Shown here piece after piece: positions 11,601 through 22,515 of a stretch of 64,000 nt of DNA. This DNA is from Hirsutella rhossiliensis (taxonomy: Eukaryota > Ascomycota > Sordariomycetes > Hypocreales > Ophiocordycipitaceae): positions 372,001 through 436,000 of the forward strand of contig NW_025408676.1 of the NCBI RefSeq assembly GCF_020360975.1, read 5' to 3'. Position 1 is the stretch's first letter, and every line of letters starts with the position of its first letter. The notes under the pieces are model-generated. The model was given only the letters and a program-made list of their open reading frames with translations, had not been told where the DNA came from and ran no database searches. The position numbers and the translations under genes are program-made.

Positions 11601-13620
11601 AGGAGACTATAGGAAAGCGGTAGAGCTAGAATACGCCTACCTACCTACGCCTCCTCCTACGTAAGAAGAAGATCTAGAAGCAGCTTTTTCAGTTAGTCTT
11701 CCCGTCTCGGCCCCTAAGGGGGTGGGAAAGGCACCTCTCTCGAAGGATTACCCGGCTGCCTTTTTATCCCTGCTTCGAGAAGCAAAGGAAGGTATAGGGC
11801 CCGATACGGATACTAAAGAAGATAAACCTCTCCCCTATTTCGATCGTTTTTCCGACTTCTACCTAACGCTAATAGAAGACGGTTCCCACGGAGCGTTCAC
11901 AGCAGGCCGGCTTTTCAAGCCAGTATCAGCAAGGAAGGTACATAAAAGAGACCTCCCGGACCTACTAGCAAACCAGAAGCAGCTAGAAAGACACCCCTTT
12001 AGAGACTAGTTTTTCTAGGCCCAGAAAGACCACCTAGCCTTACACGAAGAGATAGGGTCTTTCGAAGAGGTCCTTAAGGAAAAAGCAAGAGGAAAACAGG
12101 TCCTTAGCTATAAGTGGGTCTTTATCTATAAGACTAATAAACACGGCTTCCTTTAAAAGTGCAAGGCCCGGCTAGTTATCTATAGGAATTAATAGGAAAA
12201 AGGGGATTTACCTACTAGGGCAACTACCCTAGCTAGGATGTCTTTTCGGACCCTTATAGCTATAGCAGCAGAATTCGACCTCGAGCTCGATTAGATAGAT
12301 GTAGTTAACGCCTTTATTAACTGCCTACTCGAGGAAGAAGAAGTTATCTATATACGCCTTCCACTAGGCTTCTAATAGCCAGGAAAGGTTCTATGGCTTA
12401 GGAAAGCTCTATACGGACTACGAAGATCACCCCTTCTTTAGCAACAGCATTTAACAGGTTCCCTCGAAGCCCTAGGCTTTAAGAAAGTCCCTTAGGAACC
12501 GTGTATAATGCAGAAGGGTAAAATCACGGTCTTCTTCTACGTCGACGATATTATCTAGGCCTACCTAAAAGAGGAAGAGGCTGCTGCTAGGGAGGCTATA
12601 CGAGGCCTATAATAAAGGTATAAGATAACTAGGCTAGGGGAGCTAAAGTGGTTCCTAGGGATACGAATCCTTAGGAATAGGTCCTAACGGACTATCTAGC
12701 TTACCTAAGACGCATATATCGTTAAGGTCGCTTATAAATTCCTCCCTAATTCCCTCGATAAGAAGCTTCCCTCTACGCCTATATTAGACGAAGAGCTTTT
12801 GCCTGATCCGTCCTTTTAAGCCAGGGAGCAAGAGAAACACTAATATTAATAGAAGGTAGGCTCCCTGCTTTTTTTAGCTATTTCTACTAGACCGGATATC
12901 TCTTTTACGGTCTCCCGGCTAGCTAGGCACAACCAGAATCCTAGCCCTAGGCATCAAGAAGCAGCAGACAGAGCTATCCTTTATCTCTATTTAACGAGAT
13001 TATATAGTCTGCGCCTAGGAGGGCAGGGAAGGAAACAAGCTGCCGAAATCTTCCTTTATTCGAGCGATTCGTCCTTTGCGGACAATTCCTTAGACAGAAA
13101 GAGCTTATAGGGGTATATTATGTCCCTTTTTAGAGGAACCATTGCTTAGAGAGCTTCGAAACAAGCTACCGTTACTATATTAAGCACGGAGGCAGAGCTA
13201 CTAGCTCTTTTAGAAGCGTTAAAAGAAGCGATTTTCCTTAGCCGGCTGCTAATATCGTTATGACTGCAAATTCCGTCCCCGTTAGCTATAGAATGCGATA
13301 ACACGCAGACTATACGAATTCTTACGGAGGAAAATAGTAAGCTATCGACCCGGCTACGGTATATCGATATCCACTAGCATTAGTTACGCTAAGAGGTCTA
13401 AAGGAGACTTATTTCCGTCCGTTAGGTTCTAACGGTATTAATAAAAGCCGACGGTCTTACGAAGCCCCTACCGAAGTAGAAGCTAGCTATCTTTTTATAG
13501 CAAATTAGGCTAGAAGACGTTCGAGAGAAGCTATCCTTAGAAGCCCGCCTTAAGAGTCTATAAGAGGAGCTAATAGCACGTAGGAGGAAGGAGACGTCTA
13601 TAGCCGAAGAGAGGAATTAG
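8641..13620 (+). pseudogene. Copia-2 gag-pol polyprotein, stops only
   Basis: A single frame of about 1660 codons covers everything. Gag contains an Ala/Pro-rich, low-complexity stretch at about 9395-9580 and an intact CCHC zinc knuckle at 9745-9786 (CLAC, then GH, last C). The protease active site at 10072 reads NSGAS, where family members have DSGA, a G-to-A change. A pre-integrase HARLSHPG block lies near 10530 and the integrase core at about 10690-11000. Reverse transcriptase has YVDD at 12538-12549. RNase H has ECDN at 13291. All these landmarks are exact multiples of three apart, so no net frameshift exists; the breaks are TAG and TAA. The start codon is not certain and may have been ATG changed to ATA. 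The upstream limit given is therefore approximate. Confidence 0.92.
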
Positions 13621-13888
13621 GACTTATCCTAGAGGAGGGCCCCTAGCTTAATTAGAACTTATTCTTCTTAAAGGCCCCCTTTTTAGGGACTTGTCCTTAG
13701 AGAAGCCCCCCTTTCTTATAGGACTTAATTTCCTCCTTAAGGCCCCTTTTCCTAAAGTAGGTCTAAAAGAGCCCGGGGCTAAAACCCGGATTTCTTAAGT
13801 AGGGGATAAGTATAGACTAAGACCTCCTCTATACGCTCACCGGCCTAAGTATTTAGCTTTACCCTTTCTATAAGGGCAGGCTATAGCT

Positions 13889-13897
13889 AAGGGGGTG
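13889..13897 (+). promoter_or_regulatory. Copia-2 polypurine tract
   Basis: AAGGGGGTG lies directly before the 3' LTR and is the expected plus-strand DNA primer. The same tract precedes the 3' LTRs of Copia-1 (3491-3499) and Copia-3 (28362-28370). Confidence 0.85.
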
Positions 13898-14373
13898 TGT
13901 CGCGAAGCGTGGCCTAATTTCGCAGTTCTCGGAGATATCCCTTAGTACGAGGGACCTAGGAAGCTAAAAAACAGGTTTTGAGGAAGGAGCTGAAAGGAGG
14001 TGTAGAGAGGAGGGTAGGGGCAAGAGGGGAAGCAGAAGTGGCGATGGCTTCCTATAGAGGTGGCGAGAGATAAGACGGATATGCCGGCAACGGCTAGAAA
14101 GGAGGGGAAAAACCGGCAAAAAGCTCGGTAGTTAAAAGGACATTAGTGGCTTCTTTAAGCAGGATCTTCTTTATTAATTGAGATGCTAGACGGGTATAAA
14201 GAGGGGCGTTGGATAGAGGAAAAAAGAAGAATTAAGGCAATATAATAATCACTCCCCTACCGCAATTGCTGCTCCCGTAAGAATCAAATCCCTCTGCCCT
14301 ACCTGTCTGACCCCTTACTTCTAATTTTACCTTCGTGCATTTTCATGCACTTCTCGCATCTCTCTTCGCGAGA
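13898..14373 (+). repeat. Copia-2 3' LTR (476 bp)
   Basis: Starts TGTCGCGAAG with its TG intact and ends CTTCGCGAGA. It differs from the 5' LTR by C/T and G/A transitions only in the parts I compared. Confidence 0.95.
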
Positions 14374-16930
14374 ATTATAATAAAAGACCGAATACTATTA
14401 CCGCTTATATCGGAACTATAAGATCGACTATATAGTAAAAAATAGTTTATAGCCCTCGACCTTAAAGGCGCTTATAACTTAATACGTATAAAAAAGGGAT
14501 ATAAATAGATAATAGCCTTTAGAACGAAATTCGGACTATTTAAATATCTAGTAATACTATTTAGACTTATAAATATACTAGCTACCTTTTAATAGATAAC
14601 TAATAATATCCTACGTAAATACTTAGATATCTTTATAGTAGTATACCTAGATAATATCCTAATCTTCTTAGATACCCTAGAAGAATATAAGGAATATATC
14701 TATAAGGTACTTTATATACTTTAAAATACGAAGTTATTAGTTAAACTAGAGAAAAGTAAGTTCTATATATAGGAAGTAGACTTCCTTAGATATACGATCT
14801 TATTAAGAGAGATATAAATATAATAAGATAAGATTAACTTAGTTAAAGAATAGCTAACGCTAAAGAATATTAAGGATATATAAAGTTTCCTAGGATTTAT
14901 AAATTACTACTAACGATTTATTAAAGATTTCGGAAAGATTATAGTACTATTATACGACTTAATAAAAAAGGAAAAAGAATTTATATAGGACGATAAAGCT
15001 AACGAAGCTTTCGATTATATTAAGACTACGATTACGTAAGAACTAGTCCTAACTACCCTCGATCTAAAATAATAAATCGAACTTAAAACTAATATATTAG
15101 ACTTTACTCTAGGAGTATAAATCGGATAATAAAACGATAAAGAAAGACTACGACTAATTATATTTTACTCGAAAAAGCTATATAGCGTAGAACTTAATTA
15201 CCCTATCTATAATAAAGAATTCCTTATAATTATTTAAGCTTTTAAGGAATTTTAATACTACCTTCTTAGAAGTAAATATAAAGTTAAGGTCTATATAGAT
15301 TATAAGAATATTTTATATTTTATAACGACGTAATAGTTAAACGGACGATAGATCTAATAGGCCGAATATTTATCGGAATTTAACTATAAAATAATTTATA
15401 GAAAAGGAATAGAAAACGGTCGAGCTAATGCCCTTAGTCGATAAAGTAACTACGATATAGGGGCACTTATAGTAAAAGGATAGCTCTTAGAAATTAACGA
15501 AAACGGGAACTACTAGTAACGATAGCTAAATATAATATTTAAAGTATAACCTAATAACTTAACTTACTAAAAGATCCTAAAATAGATAAAAGAATATAAA
15601 GTACCGAACGGATATAATATAAGATATTTAGAAGTTCTAATATATAAAAATAAAATCTAGATACTACTAGAATTATAAGATAAAGTTATATAAGATATAT
15701 ACGAATATCTAATATATAGATACTAGGGAATCTAAAGAATAATAAAACGGATTAAACGATAATATAACTTCCTATAGCTTAAAGAAGTAGTACGATAAGT
15801 TATTAAAGAATATAAACTTTATATATAAAGTAAAGCTAAATAATATAAACTATACGGAGAATTATAACCGCTACTAGTATTAGAGAAACTATAGGATTTA
15901 ATAGCTTTTAACTATATTATAAAGCTACTACTATTAAAAGAACCTATAACTAACGTTAAGTACGATAGTATATTCGTTATTACTAATAGATTAACGAAGT
16001 ATAGATACTTTTTACTATATAAAGAAGTAAGTAATACGGAAGAGCTAGTATATATATTCCTATAAACTATTATTAGTAATTATAGACTACTAAACGAGAT
16101 TATCTCTAATAAAGGAAGTATATTTATAGCTAAATTTTAGTAAGCTCTTATAGTATAATTAGGGACGAAATATAAGCTTAGTATAGCTTATTACCTATAA
16201 ATAGATAGATAAATAGAACGACTTAACTAAACGCTTAAATAATATTTACGATACTATATTAGCTATAAATAAAACAATTAAGTTAAATAGCTACTAATAG
16301 CGCAATTAGCTTATAATAGCTTAGTTATAGAAATAACTAAGCTCTTACTAGTATACGCTAATTATAGATATAACTTAGAAGTATTTAAGGTTACTCGATA
16401 AGGACTATAAGCGGAACGAGCGATACTATAAGTAGATTAGCTACGAAAATTATATAAAGAAATATAATAAGAACTTTAATTCGTTAAAAAACGAATATCT
16501 ACTTACTATAATCGGAAAAGATTATAAGGACTAATCTTTCGAGAGGGAGATATAGTCTACCTCGTATAACGAAATATTAAAATAAAACGACTAAGTAATA
16601 AATTAGATTTTAAGAAACTTAGACCGTTTAAGGTTAAGAAAAATATTTTAAAAGCTAACTATAAACTTTCGCTACTAATAATAATACAGATATACCTAAT
16701 ATTTTATATCTTATTATTAGAACTAGCGCTATAAAACGCTAAACTATAGGAAAATATTAAAGTCGACGACGATTAAGAATATAAAGTAAAATAAATACTA
16801 AATATAAGAAAATAAGGTTAGTAATAAGAATACCTTATTAAGTAAAAGGGATATAGACTAAAGGAAAATACCTAGGAACTACTTAAGCACTTAACCTACT
16901 ATAGCTCTCTACTTTAATAATTTTACTAGA
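14374..16930 (+). pseudogene. Gypsy-1 pol, second part: RT, RNase H, integrase, chromodomain
   Basis: This continues the polyprotein after Copia-2. The reverse transcriptase catalytic box reads YLDN at 14644-14655 (YLDD in the family; GAT became AAT). RNase H follows at about 15050-15400. Integrase covers about 15500-16650, with a zinc-binding region, then the DDE core (the first Asp, in a DRLTKY-like block near 15985, is now Asn) and a C-terminal GPY/F-like segment. A chromodomain closes the protein at about 16775-16910 (YEVEQIL-like start, then EYLIK-KGY). Chromodomains direct integration to modified histones, which fits insertion into existing heterochromatin. Stops are TAG and TAA throughout. 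Confidence 0.88.
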
Positions 16931-17380
16931 AGGTTTAGGAGGGATTAAAGGACTAAGATCTATAAACTCCTCGCTAATACTAAACGAGGACTAATTCGCC
17001 TCGTTAAGAACGCTTAACGATTATAAATTATTTACTACCTAATGCTTATACGTATTAAGCGTAGGTAAAACGCTATCCTCGGTATCTACTTCTTAGATAC
17101 TACGATAAAATAACTTAGAACTCTTTTCCTTCGTACGATTCTAAATCTTCCGGATATAAGCTAAACGATTAACGGCGATAGATATTTACGACTAAAGGTT
17201 CGTAAGCTATACCTAAAGCTCTAATAAGGCTTCCCTAGCTTCCTCCTCTTCGGAATATAGCCTATACTACTCCGCTAATAATTTAGTTACTAAAAGAAAT
17301 ACGTTGGCTACTATATATAGAAAGAATTAAAAGATACTTATAAGAAGAGGCTACTAAAATACTATTATAATAGGGACGAC
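16883..17380 (-). pseudogene. Antisense reading frame at the 3' end of Gypsy-1
   Basis: On the strand opposite to gag-pol, one frame runs about 165 codons with about ten TAG/TAA codons, many in places that would suit glutamine. The other two antisense frames carry more stops. The peptide has an acidic helical stretch (EEEEAREALLELQ-like near 17230), a long coiled-coil-like middle and a C-terminal IIPPKPSSKIIKVESYSRL-like segment ending at TAA 16883-16885. Its last codons overlap the end of the chromodomain coding region tail to tail. Gypsy-1b has a diverged homologue at the same place. Function unknown. An upstream hydrophobic stretch (17380-17455) may be an artefact of C-to-T changes. Confidence 0.55.
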
Positions 17381-17703
17381 TACTAGTAATATAATTATTA
17401 TAGCGCGAAGAATTTTCAGCTATTTAATAATTCGTCTTCTTTGCCTTAAAGCATTAAGTGCATAGTATATCGGTAAGATCTCTACTTAAGTCGATATATT
17501 TAGTAAGAGTAGCGCGCTTAAAGGCTTTTTAGGAACGATTTTTTAGTATACGACTAGACATACTATTAGCAGTATATCCCGAAAAGATAAAGAAATAAGG
17601 AACGATATACTTACGCACGACGCGATAAGGGTATATTTATATACGGCGGCTAAGGCAGCTATAGTAGGTCTTACGGATAAAACTAAAAGGAGGGGAGATA
17701 TCG

Positions 17704-18153
17704 TGTTACGACTACGGCTACTAGGCCGCTAACGGTCGACCGCGTTAAGCACGTAACACGGTCTAACGGATAAATAGTCGGCACGACTATTTAATAGATA
17801 TAGGATTAAGGGGATCGTAAAGATCTAAGTAATCTAGGATTAATAGGATTACTACGCTCTATACGATCTAACGTTAGGGATTATAGCTAGGCCTATAATC
17901 TAAGGATAGTCTCTATAGGTATATATAGCTACTTACTTTTACTTCTTTAAATAGATAGCTCTCTAGCTTTTAATATAGATCTTTATTACGATTCTATCTC
18001 TAATTTTAATTACCTAGTTATAGTCTATAGTCTACGACCTCTAACTTATTACTAACGTAATATACTTATTATTACTTAGACCACGCCCTATTATATCTAC
18101 TAATATAAACCCCTCGATAGGTTTATCCCTTAAAAATAACACCGGTCGTTATA
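17704..18153 (+). repeat. Gypsy-1 3' LTR (450 bp)
   Basis: Starts TGTTACGACT after the purine-rich AAAAGGAGGGGAGATA, the likely polypurine tract, and ends GTCGTTATA. TSD TTTAT follows at 18154-18158. Confidence 0.93.
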
Positions 18154-18158
18154 TTTAT

Positions 18159-18185
18159 ATACTTCTTATATCTCTTTACGCGAGA
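18159..18185 (+). repeat. Copia-1 3' LTR, right part
   Basis: The last 27 bases of the LTR (…CTTTACGCGAGA) resume after Gypsy-1 and its TSD. LINE sequence starts at 18186, so Copia-1 had inserted in a LINE copy. Confidence 0.88.
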
Positions 18186-19038
18186 CTTATAATACTATAT
18201 ATATATAGTATATTTCTTATAAGCCTTAACTTATAGCTATAGACCTATTATATAATAACTGTTTTTTTAGTACTTAGCTTTATAGAATTTAATAAAACTA
18301 TAAAGATATTAGATCTTACCTTTTAAGTTAAGCTTAAGGCGCCTAGCTACTTAAGCTACCCTTAGATATTTATCTTATTAAAGGTCTTAGCTTTTATAGT
18401 AAAGATATTAAGGATAAGGGTTTTAAGGAGGTTAAGAACGCTCTAAGCTATTAGCTTAGTCTAGCTAGTAAAGAGGTCGGCCGATTTAATAGGTAGTTCC
18501 TTAAGGTATAAAGACTACTTATCTTACTACTTTAAAAACCTTTTTACTATATAAAGGGCCTTTATTATTATAACTATATTACTTTTATTTAAAATTAATA
18601 GAGCTAATATAGCTAGTTCCTTTATAGCTTTATTATACTTATTATAAAGAGTAATAAGGCTAATTATTAGCGTTAATAATCTTTTTTTTAGCTTTAAGAT
18701 AAGCTAAAAGTCTTCTTTTATATTCTTCTTTACTAGGGCCTTAGTTAAGGCCTTAGCTAGGGCTAAAGCTAAGGTCTTAAGCGGCTTTTTTATAGCGACC
18801 TTAGCCTATAAGCTAGCTTTAAGGCTTTCTTAAGTAGCCCTAAGCTACTAGGTAGCCTTAGGCTATTTTAAGGGCTATAGTAAGGGCTATTAACGGTCTT
18901 AGGTCCTTATAATTACCTTTTTAAGCTGTTTTATAAAGGTCTTATAAGAGGGTTCGATTTTCTAGGCTTCCTTAAAGGCCTAGAAGGATTACTAAAGGAA
19001 TCCCTAGGCTTAGTCCTTAAAAAAAGGGATGCTAAGGT
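18186..19038 (-). pseudogene. LINE-0: ORF1 fragment of a Tad1-like LINE
   Basis: This segment matches 40346-41229 of LINE-1 along its whole length and in the same orientation. It covers the C-terminal half of the LINE ORF1 (gag-like) product. It is more AT-rich than LINE-1 and full of TAG/TAA. Copia-1 truncates it on the left and a Gypsy-1b LTR on the right. No intact frame remains. Confidence 0.8.
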
Positions 19039-19392
19039 ATAATAACTAGTATTATTCCTAAGGGATAAACCTATTATAAGGTTTATATTAGTAGATAAAA
19101 TAAGGTATAGTCTAAGTAATAAATAAGTATATTATATTAGTAATAGGTTAAAGGTTAGTAACTATAGACTATAACTAAGTAATTAAGAAATTAGAGTTAA
19201 AGATAAGATTATAATAGAGATTATAATAATTATAATATATTAAAAGCTAGAGAGCTAGTTATTTAAAGGAGTAAAAGTAAGTAGCTATATTTACTTATAA
19301 AGACTATTCTTAGATTATAGTCCTAGCTATAATCGCTTTTATAGCTTATTAAAGCTCACTTATAAGCTATACTCCTAAGTAGTAATTTATTT

Positions 19393-19651
19393 ATTATAAG
19401 GGAATATATATTATAGTATAATTAGCTAGGTAGTAGAGATAGCTAGAAGTACTACGCTATATATATTATATTCTCCTTATTATAAGACTAAAGCTTATAA
19501 GAAGAGGGATTTTTCCTCTTTTATTAGAATAGTAAGTAGTCTATAATATATAAGTAAGGGAGGCACGATTCCTTACTAATACCCTACTAATATATTAGTA
19601 CTATATACCTAAGTACTTTATTAGCCTATACCTCTTAGTAGCGCTCTTATA
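19393..19651 (-). repeat. Gypsy-2-type solo LTR (259 bp), inverted
   Basis: Reverse complement of the Gypsy-2 LTR: it begins ATTATAAGGG and ends CGCTCTTATA. The length equals that of both Gypsy-2 LTRs. The flanks TTTAT(TT) and TTTAT suggest a TSD, but the exact edge is ambiguous by two bases. No internal sequence is attached. Confidence 0.82.
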
Positions 19652-20253
19652 TTTATATAAAGCTTACTTAGCTTATATATACTTTAAGTAAGCTAAGCTT
19701 AAGTAGCTTCTTATCTTAACTATTATTTTAAGCCGCTTAATTATATAAATATAGCTAACTCTTTTATAGCCCGCTAACTATAGTTATAATATAATATCCC
19801 CCTTCCTTTTAGTTTTATTTATAAGACCTACTACTACCTTAGCGGCTATATATAAATATACCCTTATTATATATATATATATTCCTTATATACCCTTTTT
19901 ATCCCTTAGGATATAATATTAATAGTATATCTAGTTATATATTAATAGATCGTTCTTTTAAGACCCTTAAGTATATTTATTTAGCTAAGTTTATTAACTA
20001 TCTTAACTTTAATATTATACTATATTCTTTTTATTTATTATATAGCTTTTACTATAAAATACTAGAGAAATCTTCTAAGTATACTAAATATATATAGTAG
20101 GGTTATTCTTATAATATATTAAGCGTAGTAATTAGCTCCTATAAGTAACCTTATTATCTTATACTTTATTTATAGCTAATATATTTCTTAGTATCTTAAG
20201 TAAATCTAAAGTCTAATTAATTAAAAAAAAAAAAAGAAACTACTAAAGAGCGA

Positions 20254-20553
20254 ATATTAAAAGCTTAAGCTAACCTAAATAAGGCCTTAGCTTATTTAGT
20301 ATAGCTTTACTATTAAAAACGCTAGCTAAAGATAAAGGGTACTAAGATAGTCTATTAAGGCCTTTATTTCTTAGATATCCTTAACGAGGCTAAGCGCTAG
20401 GAATCTAAAGTAGTAGTCGACGTTTAGTTTATAGGTAGATTTAATATTATTAATTAAAATACTATTAGTTTATTAAGCGATTTTATAATACCTAGGGTAG
20501 ATTTTACTAGTAAAACTATTAAAGTAAAGAACTATAGTAGGTTAAGTACTTAA
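20254..20553 (+). pseudogene. Antisense reading frame in Gypsy-1b
   Basis: Gypsy-1b lies on the minus strand, so this plus-strand frame is antisense to its gag-pol and sits between chromodomain and LTR, as in Gypsy-1. About 100 codons read coherently with TAG/TAA interruptions: a basic, Gln-rich helical part, an LDILNEAKR-like acidic/basic motif near 20380, and a C-terminus SKTIKVKNYSRLST before TAA 20551-20553. That C-terminus matches Gypsy-1 (SKIIKVESYSRL), while the rest has diverged well beyond RIP changes. The general pattern (helical, Gln/Arg-rich, then LD-L-EA) reminds me of small uncharacterised fungal proteins near transposons; this is memory, not a search. Confidence 0.52.
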
Positions 20554-21134
20554 GTAGTTCCTAGGTAATTTCCTTTAGTCTATATCCTTTTTATTTAATA
20601 AGGTACTCTTATTACTAACCTTATTTTTTTATATCTAGTATTTACTTAGCTTTATATTCCTAATTATTATTAACTTTAATTTTATTTTATAGTTTAGTGT
20701 TTTATAGTATTAGTTTTAATAAAAAGATATAAAATATCTAGTATATCTATATTCTTATTAATAGCAAAAGTTTATAGTTAACTTTTAAAATAGCTTTCTT
20801 AACCTTAAACGGTCTAAGTTTCTTAAAATTTAATTTACTACTTAGTCGTTTAATTTTAATATTTTATTATATAAAGTAAACTATATCTCCCTCTTAAAAG
20901 ATTAGTCCTTATAACCCTTTTTTATTATAGTAAGTAGATATTTATTCTTTAATAAATTAAAGTTCTTATTATATTTCTTTATATAATTTTTATAGCTAAT
21001 CTACTTATAGTATCGCTTATTTTACTTATAGTCTTTATTAAGTAACTTTTAATACTTCTAAGTTATATCTATAATTAGTATATACTAGTAAGAGCTTAGA
21101 TATCTCTATAAATAAGCTATTATAAGATAGTTAT

Positions 21135-21614
21135 TCTTATAAAGAGAGATATAAGAAGTATATTTAAAATATATAAAGGTAAAATTAAAAGTAAGGGGTC
21201 GGATAGGTAAGGTAAAGATATTTAATTCTTATAGGGCTAGTAATTATAGTAGGAGAGTAATTATTATATTGCCTTAATTATCTTTCTTTCCTTTATCTAA
21301 CGCCTCTCTTTATACCTATTTAGTATCTCGATTAATAAAGAAGATCCTACTTAAAGAAGCTATTAATATCTTCTTAACTACCGAGCTTTTTACTAGTTTT
21401 TCCCCTTTATTCTAGCCGTTACTAGTATATCCGTCTTATCTCTCGCTACCTTTATAGGAAGCCATCGCTACTTCTACTTCCCCTCTTACCCTTACCCTCC
21501 TCTCTATACCTCCTTTTAGCTCCTTCTTTTAAACCGGGTTCTTTTTAGCTTCCTAGGTCCCTCCTACTAAGGGATATCTCTAAGAACTATAAAATTAAGC
21601 TACGCTTCGCGATA
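21135..21614 (-). repeat. Copia LTR, inverted (480 bp)
   Basis: Reverse complement of the Copia LTR. The right end CTTCGCGATA corresponds to the LTR start TATCGCGAAG. It is inserted in the Gypsy-1b integrase. The left flank is GTTAT, but the right flank is another LTR fragment, so no matching TSD remains. Confidence 0.88.
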
Positions 21615-21812
21615 ATATACGTCTTATCTCTTACTACCTCTATAAGATACTATTACTACTTTTACTTCCCCTTTTACTTATACCCTCCTTTTTATACCCT
21701 CTTTTAGCTCTTTCTTTCTTATTTTATACTAGTATTTATTTAAAGCTTCCTAGGTCCCCCTTACTAAGAGATATTTCTAAGAATTTAAATTAAGCTATAC
21801 TTTATAATAAAA
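21615..21812 (-). repeat. Second, partial Copia LTR fragment
   Basis: About 200 bp of the first half of a Copia LTR, again inverted and heavily RIPped. It ends with TATACTTTATAATA, equivalent to the LTR start. It touches the previous LTR directly, which suggests LTR-LTR recombination or a nested insertion followed by deletion. Confidence 0.75.
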
Positions 21813-22488
21813 AGAGCTATAATTTAGTAAAAGGATATTATTACTTTTAAGGATATTATTAATATCCTTAGGAAATAAAACTTATCTTTCTTAGTATAAA
21901 ATAAAGCTAGTATATATATATTATTAAAATTTCTTATATTAATTATTTATACTAATATTTTTTCTATAGTATATAGTTCTACTTCTTAGTATAACCTTTA
22001 TAATCTATAAAATATCGAAAAATAAAAGCTTATATAAAATACGCGACTAATAAAGATTAAAGAAGCCCTTACCTATAAAGTTTAAGCTTAAAAGACGATT
22101 TTAATAAAAAGTAGAAATACTTAAAGGAATAATAATAATTAAAAGTATAATAAAAAAAGAAAACTATTACTATAAAGATTAATAATAAGGGGAGTAAAAA
22201 TAAAGATAATTCCGACTATAAATAGCCTTAAATAATTAAAAAAGCCTATAAAGTCCCTATAAATAATAAGGCTAATAATAATAAAATAGTTAAGGAACTA
22301 CTATAATTATTATATATAAAAGAGCTTATAATAACTTAAGATAAGCTTAAGCTTATCTTAGTTAGTAAGAAGTATAAAAGTAGAAAGTAAGGAGTAAAAA
22401 AAGCTAAAAATATCCTAGCTCTAAGTTAGAAATAAAGAGTTAATTAGTATAATTAATTAGTATTAAACCTTTAGTTCTTTAATTTTTA
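21813..22488. other. Unrecognised AT-rich relic
   Basis: No match to the other repeats in the window. A plus-strand frame from about 22000 to 22470 reads as a Lys/Asn/Glu-rich peptide with TAA/TAG breaks and may be the remains of an element's ORF. A perfect 24-bp palindrome lies at 22337-22360 (half-site TAAGATAAGCTT). The stretch is the target in which Gypsy-2 inserted. Confidence 0.4.
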
Positions 22489-22515
22489 TATAAGAGCGCT
22501 ATTAAGAGGTATAGG
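22489..22515 (+). repeat. Gypsy-2 5' LTR, first 27 bp
   Basis: Starts TATAAGAGCG and ends ATAGG (22511-22515), which is the left TSD of Copia-3. The same bases run uninterrupted in the 3' LTR at 43126-43152, which serves as the empty site. Confidence 0.88.

Larger units (their letters stand above)
8035..14373 (+). mobile_element. Copia-2: full-length Ty1/Copia retrotransposon (6339 bp)
   Basis: This is the best-preserved element in the window. It has 476-bp LTRs at both ends and a 5-bp TSD ATTAT at 8030-8034 and 14374-14378, in the reverse transcriptase of Gypsy-1. A primer site abuts the 5' LTR and a polypurine tract abuts the 3' LTR. One gag-pol frame runs through. The domain order is protease, integrase, reverse transcriptase, RNase H, which is diagnostic of Copia. 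RIP damage is lighter than in Copia-1 and Copia-3, and it retains a stop-free stretch of 95 codons at 11722-12009. Confidence 0.96.
3960..18153 (+). mobile_element. Gypsy-1: chromodomain LTR retrotransposon, nested
   Basis: This is a Ty3/Gypsy element inserted in the Copia-1 3' LTR. Both LTRs are 450 bp, and the TSD TTTAT is present at 3955-3959 and 18154-18158. Copia-2 splits it at 8035-14373; without that insert it is about 7.85 kb, long for a chromovirus. The order on the plus strand is gag with one zinc knuckle, a long unassigned frame, protease, reverse transcriptase, RNase H, integrase and chromodomain. A minus-strand reading frame precedes the 3' LTR. All coding parts are broken by RIP-type stops. 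Confidence 0.93.
19039..21134 (-). pseudogene. Gypsy-1b: inverted, broken relative of Gypsy-1
   Basis: On the minus strand this is the 3' end of a Gypsy-1-type element. Its LTR end lies at 19039-19334 (reverse complement of the last ~296 bp of the Gypsy-1 LTR). The LTR start is recognisable at about 19740-19790. The pre-LTR purine tract is at about 19795. The chromodomain lies at about 20545-20625, the integrase C-terminus at about 20790-20960 and the integrase core runs on to 21134, where a Copia LTR cuts it. The LTR is interrupted at 19335-19740 by other sequence, including a Gypsy-2-type LTR. Apart from RIP changes the internal sequence is clearly diverged from Gypsy-1, so this is a sister subfamily. 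Confidence 0.75.
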
